In this document: positions 37,500 to 46,977 of the stretch, one piece after another
How the letters are laid out: each line of letters opens with the position of its first letter
How positions within the stretch are numbered: position 1 is the first letter of the stretch
Source of the DNA: Flammeovirgaceae bacterium UBA5008
GTDB lineage: Bacteria > Bacteroidota > Bacteroidia > Cytophagales > Cyclobacteriaceae
Assembly: GCA_002398365.1 (NCBI GenBank)
Contig: DGYK01000010.1
Coordinates: 50,220 to 114,219, forward strand
DNA: 64,000 nt
Direction: 5' to 3'
Notes under the pieces: generated by a model
The model's input: the letters and a program-made list of their open reading frames with translations, nothing else
Told to the model about the DNA's origin: nothing
The model's database searches: none
Position numbers and translations under genes: made by a program

Positions 37500-38231
37500 T
37501 TACTTGTACATGGTGTTTAACTCTCGGACAGCATCTGTATCGGTTGAGTCCAAAGCGACAGCTAAACTAAATTCTTTTTTTGCTTTCTCATACTCTTTCC
37601 ATTCTTTGTAGAGAAGTCCTAAGTTGTAGTGCGCTCGTTCGTTTTCCGGCTCGAGTTTAATCGCTTTTTGGTAGAATTTTTCAGCTTCCTTCTTTTTGCC
37701 TTTTTGATCGAGTAGATTGGCATAGTTTACATAGGCAAGTACATCCGTTGAATCGAGTTGCAAGGCTTCGCGAAAAGCGGCTTCAGACTCTTTTAGTTTT
37801 TTATTGGCCGCCAAAAAGATTCCATAACTATTGAGTGTAGATACACGCTCAGCCTTGTGGCTTTCATCTTTTTGCAAATGCAACAAAAACTGAAAGTCAA
37901 CTTCTCGTACATCTTCAGGTGGTTTCTTTCCCCATTCAGGTTCATAGCTGATCCTACTGATTTTGGCTCGGAGTCGCTTCATTTCAATATCAAGCCTTTT
38001 CTCTTCCGACAGTACGAATGCTTTTTGATAGGCTTCCTCAGCCATTTCAAATCGTTCTTCTTGGAAAAAATCGTCACCTAATTCAACATATTGCTGAATT
38101 ACTTTACGCGATTGGTACCGATCCCATTGGTCTTGGAGTGAAGGAATGAAAAATGCTAAGATCATAATCAACGCACTGCTGGCGCTAACCATGATGGGCC
38201 ACCATTTTCTTTTGATCTGTTCGGAGTTCAT
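37500..38231 (-). CDS. TPR-repeat membrane-anchored protein
   Basis: This 243-residue protein has one N-terminal membrane segment (about 13-29, IMVSASSALIMILAFFI). At least three TPR units follow, for example LNSYGIFLAANKKLKESEAA, YANLLDQKGKKKEAEKFY and NLGLLYKEWKEYEKAKKE. It probably serves as a periplasmic scaffold. It lies just upstream of the ABC exporter and may form a unit with it. Confidence 0.78.
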   Translation of the reverse strand: MNSEQIKRKWWPIMVSASSALIMILAFFIPSLQDQWDRYQSRKVIQQYVELGDDFFQEERFEMAEEAYQKAFVLSEEKRLDIEMKRLRAKISRISYEPEWGKKPPEDVREVDFQFLLHLQKDESHKAERVSTLNSYGIFLAANKKLKESEAAFREALQLDSTDVLAYVNYANLLDQKGKKKEAEKFYQKAIKLEPENERAHYNLGLLYKEWKEYEKAKKEFSLAVALDSTDTDAVRELNTMYK

Positions 38232-38281
38232 TGATGCAAGCCTTTGGACTACTTTACTTTACTAACGCAAGAAGTAAATCA

Positions 38282-39940
38282 TTATTTCCCCAACGCTTTG
38301 TTCAACATCGACTTATCTCCTGTCATTTCCCAATAGATAAGTGGCACAGGAATAATTCCTTTTCGATTGAACTCATCCATAAATTCTTTCAATACAAACT
38401 TGCCTTCACGCTGGCGAGCGTATTGCGCAATCAATTGGTCAATCAAAATTTTGCCCATCACATAACTACTGCCGTAGCCGGGCTGTTGCAGATAAAATTG
38501 TTCTTCATGTTGAATGGTTCCACCATCCGCAGGAAGTAATCCCCATGGCACCCATTTCGATGCATATTGCGTTGCCTGATCAAACGTATACTCTTGTCCA
38601 TGCTGACGCAAGCCACCAAGGCCACGTGCCGCGCGCTGTGCGAGCATAATGTAAACCAATTCTTTCGCGCGGGGGCGTTTTTCTAACATGCCCATGTTCA
38701 TCACTAATTCTTCCATCGCGGTTGCCATTCCCTCAGCACGGCTGTCAAAAATATTATCGAGCAAAGGCACATTGCGAATGGCACTTTCATACGGCTCTTC
38801 GCGATTGCGAGCCAAGTCAATCCAGTGATTGTGATGCGCGCGCATGGGCATCGGGTCGCGGTAATCTACTTCATCAAAAAATCCGCGCAACTCTTTAGTG
38901 TCTACAAACTCATGAATCTGCGCACGCATGGCGGGATCCATATACGGCTTTATGGTGATGATGTCTTGCTTTTCAAAAAAGTCAAGATAGTCCGTCACAC
39001 CTTGATGAAGTAATTTCTTATAAGCTTCGGCATTTGCCGCTTTTTCAAGTTTAGGCAAGTTTCGATTTTGATGTTCCATTAGTCGCAAGGCACTGTGCGA
39101 GCGATAGAGTTCGCGTTCTAACAATGTTTCTTCCGATTCGTAGGTTAATGGAAGCAAGTGTACATTTTTCAAATACCAGGTGTACTTTTCTTTACCGATT
39201 CCAGAGACTCCTGTTTTGGAAGGAGCCTGTGTAGTCAACCATTCAGCAAATTGATCAGAAACTTGCTGTGCGGTGCGTGCTGCCGCTGCCAGATCGGGAA
39301 ATGTTTTTTCAACCGATGTGGCAAATGCATTTAAGTCGTTGCTCTGTTCTTTAATGGACCGAATGCCCGTTACCCACAAATCTTTGGCGTTGCCGGTTAA
39401 ATTCACTTTTGCTTGTTCGTAAACAGCCGGTGCTTTTCGAAGTTGGTCAGCTATCGAGGCTGCATCTTTTTCAGAAAGTGGTGAGGAGTAGGAGGGAAGA
39501 TCGACAGCTCCATACATGTTGGCCCCTTCTCGCTCGGGCACATCTGATGGATACGGATAGAACCAAACATAAAATGCCGGATCGCGCACCCAAGGTTGCT
39601 TTATGCGATGATCAAAATCGAGACTATTCATTTCTGCCCATACCAAATACCAATCTACCTGTTGTTTGATAGGCCATCCCGTAGTGTCAAACGCATTCAA
39701 TCGTGCCTGCCACTGCACCAGTTCTGTTTGCTGTTTTTGCATGGCGGCAGCACTGTAATCGGCTATTCCGTTTACCAATTCGGGAGAATGAAACTCACGC
39801 CATTCGTTGAACAAAGTCACTAATTGGTTGTAATCTTTGCTAGTGGACTGCTGAATGGCAGGTTCTGAATTCTTTTTCTCACATCCAGGAAATACGAGCA
39901 AACTGATTAGCAAAAGGAGCGTTTGGGTAGATTTTAGCAT
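38282..39940 (-). CDS. DUF885-family lipoprotein
   Basis: The 552-residue protein has a lipoprotein signal (LISLLVFPGC, Cys at position 20) and resembles the DUF885 family, related to metallopeptidases but of unsettled activity. A HEEQFYLQQPGYGSSYVMGK region near the C-terminus is typical; the His/Glu pair could bind metal. The mature protein is helical throughout. It is monocistronic, downstream of nothing obvious on the same strand. Function unknown. Confidence 0.75.
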   Translation of the reverse strand: MLKSTQTLLLLISLLVFPGCEKKNSEPAIQQSTSKDYNQLVTLFNEWREFHSPELVNGIADYSAAAMQKQQTELVQWQARLNAFDTTGWPIKQQVDWYLVWAEMNSLDFDHRIKQPWVRDPAFYVWFYPYPSDVPEREGANMYGAVDLPSYSSPLSEKDAASIADQLRKAPAVYEQAKVNLTGNAKDLWVTGIRSIKEQSNDLNAFATSVEKTFPDLAAAARTAQQVSDQFAEWLTTQAPSKTGVSGIGKEKYTWYLKNVHLLPLTYESEETLLERELYRSHSALRLMEHQNRNLPKLEKAANAEAYKKLLHQGVTDYLDFFEKQDIITIKPYMDPAMRAQIHEFVDTKELRGFFDEVDYRDPMPMRAHHNHWIDLARNREEPYESAIRNVPLLDNIFDSRAEGMATAMEELVMNMGMLEKRPRAKELVYIMLAQRAARGLGGLRQHGQEYTFDQATQYASKWVPWGLLPADGGTIQHEEQFYLQQPGYGSSYVMGKILIDQLIAQYARQREGKFVLKEFMDEFNRKGIIPVPLIYWEMTGDKSMLNKALGK

Positions 39941-40129
39941 AACAACACGGTTGATTTAAGTTGGCTACCCTAAATCTAAGTACTTTTTGAGACGTATTTA
40001 AATTTCTATCCACAGATTGTGCGGAGTTTTCTTCGCTTACCCGTACCTTGCAGGAAACCGAAAAATTGGAATCCATACAACTGGCCATTTTAGGATTAGG
40101 AAAATAAATTATCAACCAAACAATCAATT

Positions 40130-40582
40130 ATGGCCAAATCGCAGGAAACATGGAATAAAAAGGAAATGGAGAAAAAGCGTCTCAAGAAGAGACAAGATAA
40201 AGAGCAAAAGAAAGAAGAGCGGAAAGCAAATGCCAAAGAGGGAACCTCTTTTGAAGATATGATTGCGTATGTAGATGAGAATGGCAATCTGAGCTCAACT
40301 CCTCCTCCCATGGTGAAGCGTGCCATTAAAGCAGAAGATATCCAAGTAGGCGTACCTAAACGTGTAGATATTGTACAAGACACCGTGCGGAAGGGAATCG
40401 TTACTTTTTTCAACGACTCCAAGGGATACGGATTCATCAAGGATCAAGAAACACAAGAGAGTGTGTTCGTTCACATGAATGGATTGATCGATCCTATTAA
40501 AGATAATAGCAAAGTTACCTTTGAAGTAGAAATGGGGCACAAGGGCCCAAATGCTGTTAAAGTACGGTTGGCCGTTGGATAA
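40130..40582 (+). CDS. Cold-shock-domain protein with a basic N-terminal extension
   Basis: The 150-residue protein has a C-terminal cold-shock domain (about residues 85-150) with RNP1 KGYGFIK and RNP2 SVFVHM, so it should bind single-stranded RNA or DNA. The first 40 residues are very rich in Lys, Glu and Arg, which is an extension common in Bacteroidota members. It is monocistronic and ends at a strong terminator. It may act as an RNA chaperone under stress. Confidence 0.88.
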   Translation: MAKSQETWNKKEMEKKRLKKRQDKEQKKEERKANAKEGTSFEDMIAYVDENGNLSSTPPPMVKRAIKAEDIQVGVPKRVDIVQDTVRKGIVTFFNDSKGYGFIKDQETQESVFVHMNGLIDPIKDNSKVTFEVEMGHKGPNAVKVRLAVG

Positions 40583-40604
40583 TCATAGGAAGTAAAAAAT
40601 ACAA

Positions 40605-40638
40605 GAGAGGGTACCATTCGGTACCCTCTTTTTTTTTA
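40605..40638 (+). terminator. Rho-independent terminator after the cold-shock gene
   Basis: A 10-base stem (AGAGGGTACC with its complement GGTACCCTCT) around a 4-base loop is followed by nine T. Strong. The stop codon of the decayed porin gene lies in the T-run on the other strand. Confidence 0.88.
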
Positions 40639-41958
40639 GAATTCGATGTGAACTCGCAGACCTAATACATGTGCGGGACCGCGATCTTGATTATATCCCG
40701 GATTGACTATAAACTGATAATTAGCGGTAGCATAAAATGAATCTGAGAAAATATTCGCGCGGTAAAACAATTCCGTAACGCATTCCACCCCTTCATACAG
40801 AAAACCATCACCTACAATAAATCCATAACATCCAGAAACTAAATAGCGACTGTGCTCTGGTGATAGCGTGCTTACAACTGTTGCCAATCCGGCATAATCT
40901 CCTTTTCTTTTCCATCGTTCTCCTTGAAAGGCAACTCCGGCATTAACTGAGCAATCAATTTCAGTAAACGCCCATGTTTCATTTTGTCCGTCATTCCAAC
41001 TTGCTCGAGCGAAGAAGCCGATGCCATTTCCAATCTCCTGTTCCAGATTAACTCCAAAACCATACTTCGATCGGCTGTATATCCGTGTGCTGGTAATGTC
41101 TGGAAATGTTGGATTATTCTGAATAGATAATGTATAGTGCCCATGCGTGCTAGAGTGTAAAATCCCAGCAAGCGGACTTTACCTCTTCGCTTGGCGAATT
41201 GAATAGGCTTTTCGAATTCAATTACACTGGAGTTCGCCTGACTAACATTTAAATCAAATCATTTCCATTCGCATCCTTAGTTACCAGTGTCATGGCTCCT
41301 CGTAGTTTATATTTTTCATTACCATACTCAGTACTGTGCCCCAAGTGTATCCGCGCACGTTGGCCGGATAATCCCAAGCTCCATTGCTCATCAGTCCCCA
41401 GTTTAAAAATTGCGAGCGTGGATCGTGACTGTAAGCATTGTTATCAAAGTAGTCCGCAATACTGAATTTTCCGGCTACGATCATGATATATTTTTTAGCG
41501 CGCGACTTATACACTTCATTTGGCCCGGTGCCAATGTATTCGTGTGAATCATCTAGATTGAAAATTTATTTGATAAAGCCGCGAGCCAGATAAATTTTAG
41601 GCTCCAGATCGCCTACTCGAAAGGCTTCTCCATTGGTAAAAGCCGCAATACCTTTTGCGCTGCTGATACCACTACCACCGGCTACTTCCGGATTGATATA
41701 AAGACCGGCACCTTTCCAAAGTTTGGTGCCCCAAAAAAGTGTGGCTGTGAGGGTGCTGGCCGATTCATCTCCCTTGCTCAAACTATTATTACCAGTGTAG
41801 GGAGCTTTCATGGCAAAATGATATTGAGTAACACTTGTCAACTGAAAGTGAAAATTGGTGTTGAAGTTAGTAGTGCTATCGGGGATGGATGATTCTTGTG
41901 CCAATAGGGTCTCGCATCATAGAATCAAAATCAAAAATGCCGATGATTTTTTCGTCAT
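40636..41958 (-). pseudogene. Decayed OprB-like carbohydrate porin
   Basis: The remains of a porin run from an ATG at 41958 to a stop at 40636. The signal peptide (MTKKSSAFLILIL) is broken by an in-frame TGA. A second in-frame stop, TAA, follows ARGFIK at 41566-41568. Near 41300 the frame shifts: NYEEP stops, while another frame reads LRGAMTLVTKDANGND. Near 41240 a further shift leads into the third frame (VIEFEKPIQFAKRRGKVRLLG), and near 41140 another into NNPTFPDITSTRIYS, which continues to the end (YQFIVNPGYNQDRGPAHVLG). These pieces together look like the C-terminal part of an OprB-type barrel. Confidence 0.85.
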
Positions 41959-42058
41959 GCGGTAGATATAGGATAAATAGAAACCAGAAATGTGAACAAT
42001 GACAATCTTACTCCTAGAGATGTTTAACACCCACATGAAATTTGTTGGGAAGTTTGAA

Positions 42059-42877
42059 TCATTTTCGCCTACCTACTGGAAAAATAATCCCTCCTTCCCA
42101 AGTCCATTGAAGACTGTAAAATGAGTGGGTCGCCTCTCCATCGTGTTTACTACCTAATTTGGTGTTGGTGTAGTTAGCGAATGCTCCTTGAAAGTCAGAT
42201 TGAACAAAGAAGTGTTTAAAAAAAGAAACGCGTACGCCTAAACTGGTGGCAGCAACCCAACCGTGATAATGAAAGTAACCAAGGTCTTGATCTTTTAAAA
42301 TGGTTGATATGGTATAAGAGATCAGCGGTCCTACTCCCACTTTACCAACTGCGCTAACTTGAAAATTTTTGTGATTAAATAGGTCTTGCTTCTTTGTCAG
42401 ATTAAAGAGTAAATAATTGTTGCCATTAGTGTGTTGTAAATGTACGGTATCAGGATTAAGCGGAGCGATACGATCAATCGGAGTACCATGAATCTGTCCG
42501 CTCAAACGAACGTTTTGCCAATCTGTTACCACATATTTCAAATGATCCCAGGCAATTTCAACACCTAGATTATGTTTGTCATTAAACTGATAACCAATTG
42601 TGAGGTCGTATTGAGGAATAGTCAACCGATCCACATTCCAGAAGTTTTCCATATCCGGTTTATCATGCGCAGTGGCATCATAAATAGTAAAGTCATAACT
42701 CTTAGATGGGTCAGGGTTGTTGTTAAAAAAATGGATGGTGCTATTGGAATACCAATCGCGGTTATAACCCCATGTAAAATAAAGCTCTCCTCGCTTTTTG
42801 ATTGGTTTTGTTTCAGAAGTCTGAGCATTCATTCCAAGTGATGAAATGCAAAGAAGAAGTAATACTGATTTTTTCAA
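42059..42877 (-). CDS. Outer-membrane beta-barrel protein of unknown function
   Basis: The 272-residue protein begins with a signal peptide (KKSVLLLLCISSLGMNAQ). It contains alternating hydrophobic strands such as YDLTIGYQF, YLLFNL, VSAVGKVGVGPLISYTIST and SLQWTWEGGIIF, which predict a small barrel in the outer membrane. The C-terminal residue pattern is atypical, ending PVGRRK rather than in an aromatic residue. It follows the decayed porin on the same strand. I cannot name the family. Confidence 0.65.
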   Translation of the reverse strand: MKKSVLLLLCISSLGMNAQTSETKPIKKRGELYFTWGYNRDWYSNSTIHFFNNNPDPSKSYDFTIYDATAHDKPDMENFWNVDRLTIPQYDLTIGYQFNDKHNLGVEIAWDHLKYVVTDWQNVRLSGQIHGTPIDRIAPLNPDTVHLQHTNGNNYLLFNLTKKQDLFNHKNFQVSAVGKVGVGPLISYTISTILKDQDLGYFHYHGWVAATSLGVRVSFFKHFFVQSDFQGAFANYTNTKLGSKHDGEATHSFYSLQWTWEGGIIFPVGRRK

Positions 42878-42970
42878 GGCTGCTTCACGTTTTCAAGCGC
42901 CCGCAAAAATAAAAAAAAGTAAGATTTACTATCTTACTTTAAGAAAATACTATTACAAATAATAGTTAAG

Positions 42971-43612
42971 CTATCGTTTGTTGTTTTTCAGTTTACCTTT
43001 ATAAGTTTTTTTGAAAAGTTCAAAGCGCGGGATTGAAACCCCCATTACATAGCCACTGTATGGATTGTGTTCAATATAATCTTGATGATAATCTTCCGCC
43101 CGATAAAACGCTGTAAGTGGCTTTATTTCAGACACAATTGGGTTTTTGAATGATTTGGCGTAGCTGGCTTTTGCCTTTTCTGCTAATTCTTTTTCCTGAG
43201 GTGTACTGTAAAATGCGATGGAGCGGTAGGAATTGCCCCTGTCTGGGCCCTGCCGTTCAGGTGTGGTTGGATCGTGTGAAGTAAAGAAAACATTCATCAA
43301 CTCAGCGTAGCTAATCACTTTGGGATCGTAATAAACTAACACCGTTTCGGCATGGCCGGTGGTTTCGGTATTGACCAATTCGTAAGTAGGGTTGATGGTT
43401 TTGCCTCCGGCATATCCGGATACGGCTGAATCGACACCCACCACAGCTTCAAAAATATGTTCAGAGCACCAGAAACAACCTTCCGCGAAGGCGGCCACGG
43501 CCTTGCCCGGTGCAGGCGTTAGATTCATCTTTAAATCACCTTGTTTTTTGTTGGTTTGTCCTTGACAGGCGGAAATCAGGAAGATCAATGCGAAAACTGA
43601 GATGTATTTCAT
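42971..43612 (-). CDS. msrA: Peptide-methionine (S)-S-oxide reductase, lipoprotein form
   Basis: MsrA repairs oxidised methionine. I chose the ATG at 43612 because it gives a lipoprotein signal (ISVFALIFLISAC), with Cys in SACQG; an ATG 72 bases earlier adds a part that does not look like the family. The catalytic Cys is in EGCFWCSEH, and VVGVDSAVSGYAGG and YHQDYIEHNPYSGYV complete the signature. The protein therefore acts in the periplasm, probably tethered to the outer membrane. Confidence 0.9.
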   Translation of the reverse strand: MKYISVFALIFLISACQGQTNKKQGDLKMNLTPAPGKAVAAFAEGCFWCSEHIFEAVVGVDSAVSGYAGGKTINPTYELVNTETTGHAETVLVYYDPKVISYAELMNVFFTSHDPTTPERQGPDRGNSYRSIAFYSTPQEKELAEKAKASYAKSFKNPIVSEIKPLTAFYRAEDYHQDYIEHNPYSGYVMGVSIPRFELFKKTYKGKLKNNKR

Positions 43613-43835
43613 TTGTTTGTATTTTAAACCAATATACGGCTGGCCAATCGTTCTGTTGGCTTCCGTATGATCATATGTCGGCAAGCTGTCATTTGATTGC
43701 TTCAGGTCTGTTGTTCTAACATCCGTATCTTTAAAATTGTTCTTTGCCGATTGGCATTGGAATAATTAACTCAAAATTTTCGGTAACCAGTCGTGAAATC
43801 GGCAGTTATCCTGTTTGTAAACGTAATTCGGTCAT

Positions 43836-44390
43836 TTGGAAGCGCTTTCGGATAATTCATTGATGATCAAAGTCAGAGACGGGGACTTGGACAAGCTCGG
43901 TCTTTTGTTTGAACGCTATAAAAAGCCGTTGTATGGTTTTTTCTATGGCCTTACGCGTGAGCGTGATCTCAGTGAAGATCTGGTTCAGAATACGTTTCTG
44001 CGCATTCTTAAATACAGACACCTCTTTCGCGGAGAGGGCGACTTTCGGGCATGGCTGTTTCACATCGCGCGCAATGTGCGACATGATCATCACCGGAAGG
44101 ACAAAACGAGCAAGCAAGATGACGTGGAAAACTGGAAAGACCGTTTAGGAAACCATGAAAACCGTTCGGTAGAATGGGTGCGTGCTGATGAACACGAAAT
44201 GTTGTCCATGGCGTTGGCACGTTTGCCCGAAGACAAACGGGAGATACTCTTGCTCAGCAAATTTCAGGAGAATAAATATGAGGTGATTGGACAGATCCTC
44301 GGATGCTCCGAAAGTGCAGTAAAAGTAAAAGTGTTCAGAGCCATGCAGGAGCTTAAGACCGTGTATCAGCAACTAGAGAAAATAATGTAA
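43836..44390 (+). CDS. ECF-type RNA polymerase sigma factor
   Basis: The 184-residue protein has region 2 (RYKKPLYGFFYGLTRERDLSEDLVQNTF, shown only as a landmark: RYKKPLYGFFYG, DLVQNTFLRIL) and region 4 with a helix-turn-helix (ILLLSKFQENKYEVIGQIL, then SESAVKVKVFRA). A TTG at 43836 is the only start upstream of region 2; an ATG at 43863 is a shorter alternative. It leads a four-gene unit. The next gene looks like its anti-sigma regulator, so this sigma factor probably responds to an envelope signal. Confidence 0.88.
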   Translation: MEALSDNSLMIKVRDGDLDKLGLLFERYKKPLYGFFYGLTRERDLSEDLVQNTFLRILKYRHLFRGEGDFRAWLFHIARNVRHDHHRKDKTSKQDDVENWKDRLGNHENRSVEWVRADEHEMLSMALARLPEDKREILLLSKFQENKYEVIGQILGCSESAVKVKVFRAMQELKTVYQQLEKIM

Positions 44391-44392
44391 GT

Positions 44393-45172
44393 ATGGAAAC
44401 GCACGAATGGCAAAAGTTAATCGAGCGCTTCAACAATGGAAGCGCCACTCCCGAAGAGATTCAGCAGATTGAAAAGGCCATTGAAACCGGTGAGCTTGAG
44501 CTTTCGCAGATTTCGGGTTTCTCGACCATATCCAATCAACTGAAATCGTGGGATGCAGGCGAACCTTCGATGGAGTTGAGCAGTCGTTTTTATGAATCGC
44601 TGGCGGATGCAAAAAGAAAGGAGACCAAAAAGCTTGTATTTCAAGTACCGATGTGGAACGAACTCTGGCCTCGACTGGCATTTGGAGTGGCGATGCTAAC
44701 CATCGGTTTTGGAATTGGGTATCTGGTTCCATCGCCAAGTTCTAGTAATGATGTAGCGCAACTTCACCGGCAAGTAAGCGAGCTAAAGGAAATGATGATG
44801 CTCTCTATGCTTGAAAAAGAATCGGCCACCGATCGTTTAAAAGCAGTTAGCCTTACGAACGAAATGGATCAGGCTAGCAAAAAGGTAACGAGTGCCTTGT
44901 TGCAAACTTTAAATACGGATGCCAATGTAAATGTGCGTCTGGCAGCTATTGAAGCGCTGAAGCCCTATGTGCAAGACAGTGGCGTTCGCGAAGGATTGAT
45001 TCAATCCATCGCGAAACAAGAATCGCCCCTGGTTCAAATGTCGTTGGCTGAATTGATGGCGGCCATTCAAGAGAAAAAATCGGTATCGGAGTTAAAAAAA
45101 TTGTTGCAAAGCGACCGCATGCCGAATGAAGTCAAGAAAAAAATTAATCAAAGTATTGATGTATTAATTTAA
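44393..45172 (+). CDS. Probable anti-sigma factor with periplasmic HEAT repeats
   Basis: This 259-residue protein starts 2 bases after the sigma gene. The cytoplasmic part (1-85) is acidic, with no zinc-binding HxxxCxxC. One membrane segment (about 94-110, LAFGVAMLTIGFGIGYL) follows, then a coiled coil (VAQLHRQVSELKEMMMLSML), and a HEAT-repeat-like tail (NVRLAAIEALKPYV, QMSLAELMAAIQ). Position and topology fit a regulator of the sigma factor. The HEAT part would be the sensor or the contact for the DUF4097 proteins encoded next. Confidence 0.65.
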   Translation: METHEWQKLIERFNNGSATPEEIQQIEKAIETGELELSQISGFSTISNQLKSWDAGEPSMELSSRFYESLADAKRKETKKLVFQVPMWNELWPRLAFGVAMLTIGFGIGYLVPSPSSSNDVAQLHRQVSELKEMMMLSMLEKESATDRLKAVSLTNEMDQASKKVTSALLQTLNTDANVNVRLAAIEALKPYVQDSGVREGLIQSIAKQESPLVQMSLAELMAAIQEKKSVSELKKLLQSDRMPNEVKKKINQSIDVLI

Positions 45173-45179
45173 AAAAATT

Positions 45180-46076
45180 ATGAAGGCAAAGATTAACTAT
45201 AGATGGTGTTTGCTGATGCTCTCTGTTTTGATGGAAGTGCAGAGTATGGCTCAAGCAAGCGAAGAAACCATCAAGCGAACCGTAACATTAGAAAAGAAAA
45301 ACCAGTCGAATGCATTATTGATTTTTAATGTGAATGGTTCTGTCAAAGTAGAAGGCTACTCAGGCGACCAGGTGATTATTGAAGTTCAGAAAAAAATTAC
45401 AGGCAAATCGGAAGCCCGAGTAGCGAAAGGCAAATCGGAAATTGATTTAGGCCTGATCGACAAAGCCGACACATTGATTCTGTATGTAAAAGGAATAGGC
45501 GAGCGATTTGGAAAAGAGAACAAGAAAAACGGAATGCAAATGGCGGGATGGGGCTACAACTGGCAGGGCCAACAGGAAGACAAAGAGTATGATTACAATA
45601 TGAGCTTTGTGGTGAAGGTGCCCTATGCCATCAATCTGCATATCTCCACCATCAATCAAGGGAATATTACAGTTCATCATACCAAAGGCACCTTGGAGGC
45701 GCGCAATATCAATGGCGGTATTCATCTGACGGATATTGCTGGTACCACTACCGCAACTACAATCAATGGCGAAGTTGATTTGGAATATACGGCTAATCCT
45801 CCAGGGGATTCCAAATATTACTCCTTAAACGGCAATATCAATGCACAGTTCAAGAGCGGCTTAAATGCACAACTCACCTTCAAGAGTTTTCAGGGCGATT
45901 TATTTTCTTCCATTGATGATATCACGCCTCTGGCGGTTTCGATGGAAAAGACCAAACGCGGTGAGGGAATTCAATACAAGGTGAATGGCAATCGCTATCG
46001 CGTGCGTGCTGGCGGGCCGCTGTTGGATTTCGAAACGTTCAACGGCAATGTGTACCTCAAAGAAAAAGCCAATTGA
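45180..46076 (+). CDS. DUF4097-type exported beta-helix protein
   Basis: The 298-residue protein has a signal peptide (WCLLMLSVLMEVQSMAQA). It contains repeated short beta-strands separated by Asn-Gly turns (KNGMQMAGWGYNW; LEARNINGGIHL; TATTINGEVDLEY), the pattern of the DUF4097 putative-adhesin family (right-handed beta-helix-like). It starts 7 bases after the HEAT gene and is followed by a paralogue. I infer that it is controlled by the sigma factor and sits in the periplasm or at the surface. Its own job is unknown. Confidence 0.8.
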   Translation: MKAKINYRWCLLMLSVLMEVQSMAQASEETIKRTVTLEKKNQSNALLIFNVNGSVKVEGYSGDQVIIEVQKKITGKSEARVAKGKSEIDLGLIDKADTLILYVKGIGERFGKENKKNGMQMAGWGYNWQGQQEDKEYDYNMSFVVKVPYAINLHISTINQGNITVHHTKGTLEARNINGGIHLTDIAGTTTATTINGEVDLEYTANPPGDSKYYSLNGNINAQFKSGLNAQLTFKSFQGDLFSSIDDITPLAVSMEKTKRGEGIQYKVNGNRYRVRAGGPLLDFETFNGNVYLKEKAN

Positions 46077-46126
46077 TTATTTCAGTACGATCACTAACTA
46101 AACATTCATCCTAATTCAACAAGAAA

Positions 46127-46924
46127 ATGAAAAATATATTCATCAATATCATTGCGATTGTTTTATTCTCATTCAATGGCTTCTCGCAAAGCGGAAACAA
46201 TTTTACAGTGCCACTCAGCGATCCGATTAAGCGTGGTAAAATCAAAGTAGATATTCACTACGGATCCGTTACGATTAAAGGTACGGCTCGCAAAGATGTT
46301 TTCGTTAGTTATTCTTCCACAAAAGATGATGGTAACGCAAGTTCCAAAGATGGCCTTAAACGGATAGGTGGAGGAGGTCTGGATTTGGAGGCTAGTGAAC
46401 TGAACAATAATGTGACTATCGAATCCAGTTCATGGAGTGTGAAAACAGATTTGGAAATAGAAATTCCCAGTGGGATGGACATCGTAGCCAGCACCTATAA
46501 TGACGGTGATATTCTGATTACTAATGTGCAAGGCAGCCTTGAAATTGAAAATTATAATGGCGAAATCAAGGCGATGAACATATCCGGTTCCGTTATTGCC
46601 TCCACTTACAATGGCGAAGTGAAAGTTTCATTTGATAAAGTAACGGAAAACACACCGATGTCTTTTACTACGTATAATGGTGATATTGATCTGACTTTTC
46701 CGGCTACTTATAAGGCTACATTTAAAATGAGGACCGAGCAAGGTGAAATCTTCACCGGCTTTGAAATGAACATTACCAGCAGCGCACCCGTTCAAAAGAA
46801 AGACACGAAATCAGGTGCATTTAAATTGGTGATAGACGAATGGAAAAAAGGCGATATCAATGGAGGAGGCCCCGAGATTACTTTGAAAAACTACAATGGC
46901 GATATTTACATTCGCAAAAAGTAG
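46127..46924 (+). CDS. DUF4097-type exported protein, paralogue of the preceding one
   Basis: The 265-residue protein has a signal peptide (IFINIIAIVLFSFNGFSQ) and the same beta-strand/Asn-Gly repeats as its neighbour, in even clearer form: ASTYNDGDILITNVQGSLE, IENYNGEIKAMNIS, ASTYNGEVKVS, TTYNGDIDLTF, LKNYNGDIYIRKK. The family is DUF4097. It ends the operon and is followed by a terminator. The regular NYNGD-like units suggest a parallel beta-solenoid. Confidence 0.82.
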   Translation: MKNIFINIIAIVLFSFNGFSQSGNNFTVPLSDPIKRGKIKVDIHYGSVTIKGTARKDVFVSYSSTKDDGNASSKDGLKRIGGGGLDLEASELNNNVTIESSSWSVKTDLEIEIPSGMDIVASTYNDGDILITNVQGSLEIENYNGEIKAMNISGSVIASTYNGEVKVSFDKVTENTPMSFTTYNGDIDLTFPATYKATFKMRTEQGEIFTGFEMNITSSAPVQKKDTKSGAFKLVIDEWKKGDINGGGPEITLKNYNGDIYIRKK

Positions 46925-46941
46925 ATTGCATTCAAAATGAG

Positions 46942-46977
46942 AAGGTTACGGTTAAACTGTAACCTTTACTTTTTTTT
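46942..46977 (+). terminator. Terminator at the end of the sigma/DUF4097 operon
   Basis: A hairpin AAGGTTAC / GTAACCTT followed by a T-run ends the operon. The T-run overlaps the end of the SemiSWEET gene on the other strand. Confidence 0.75.
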
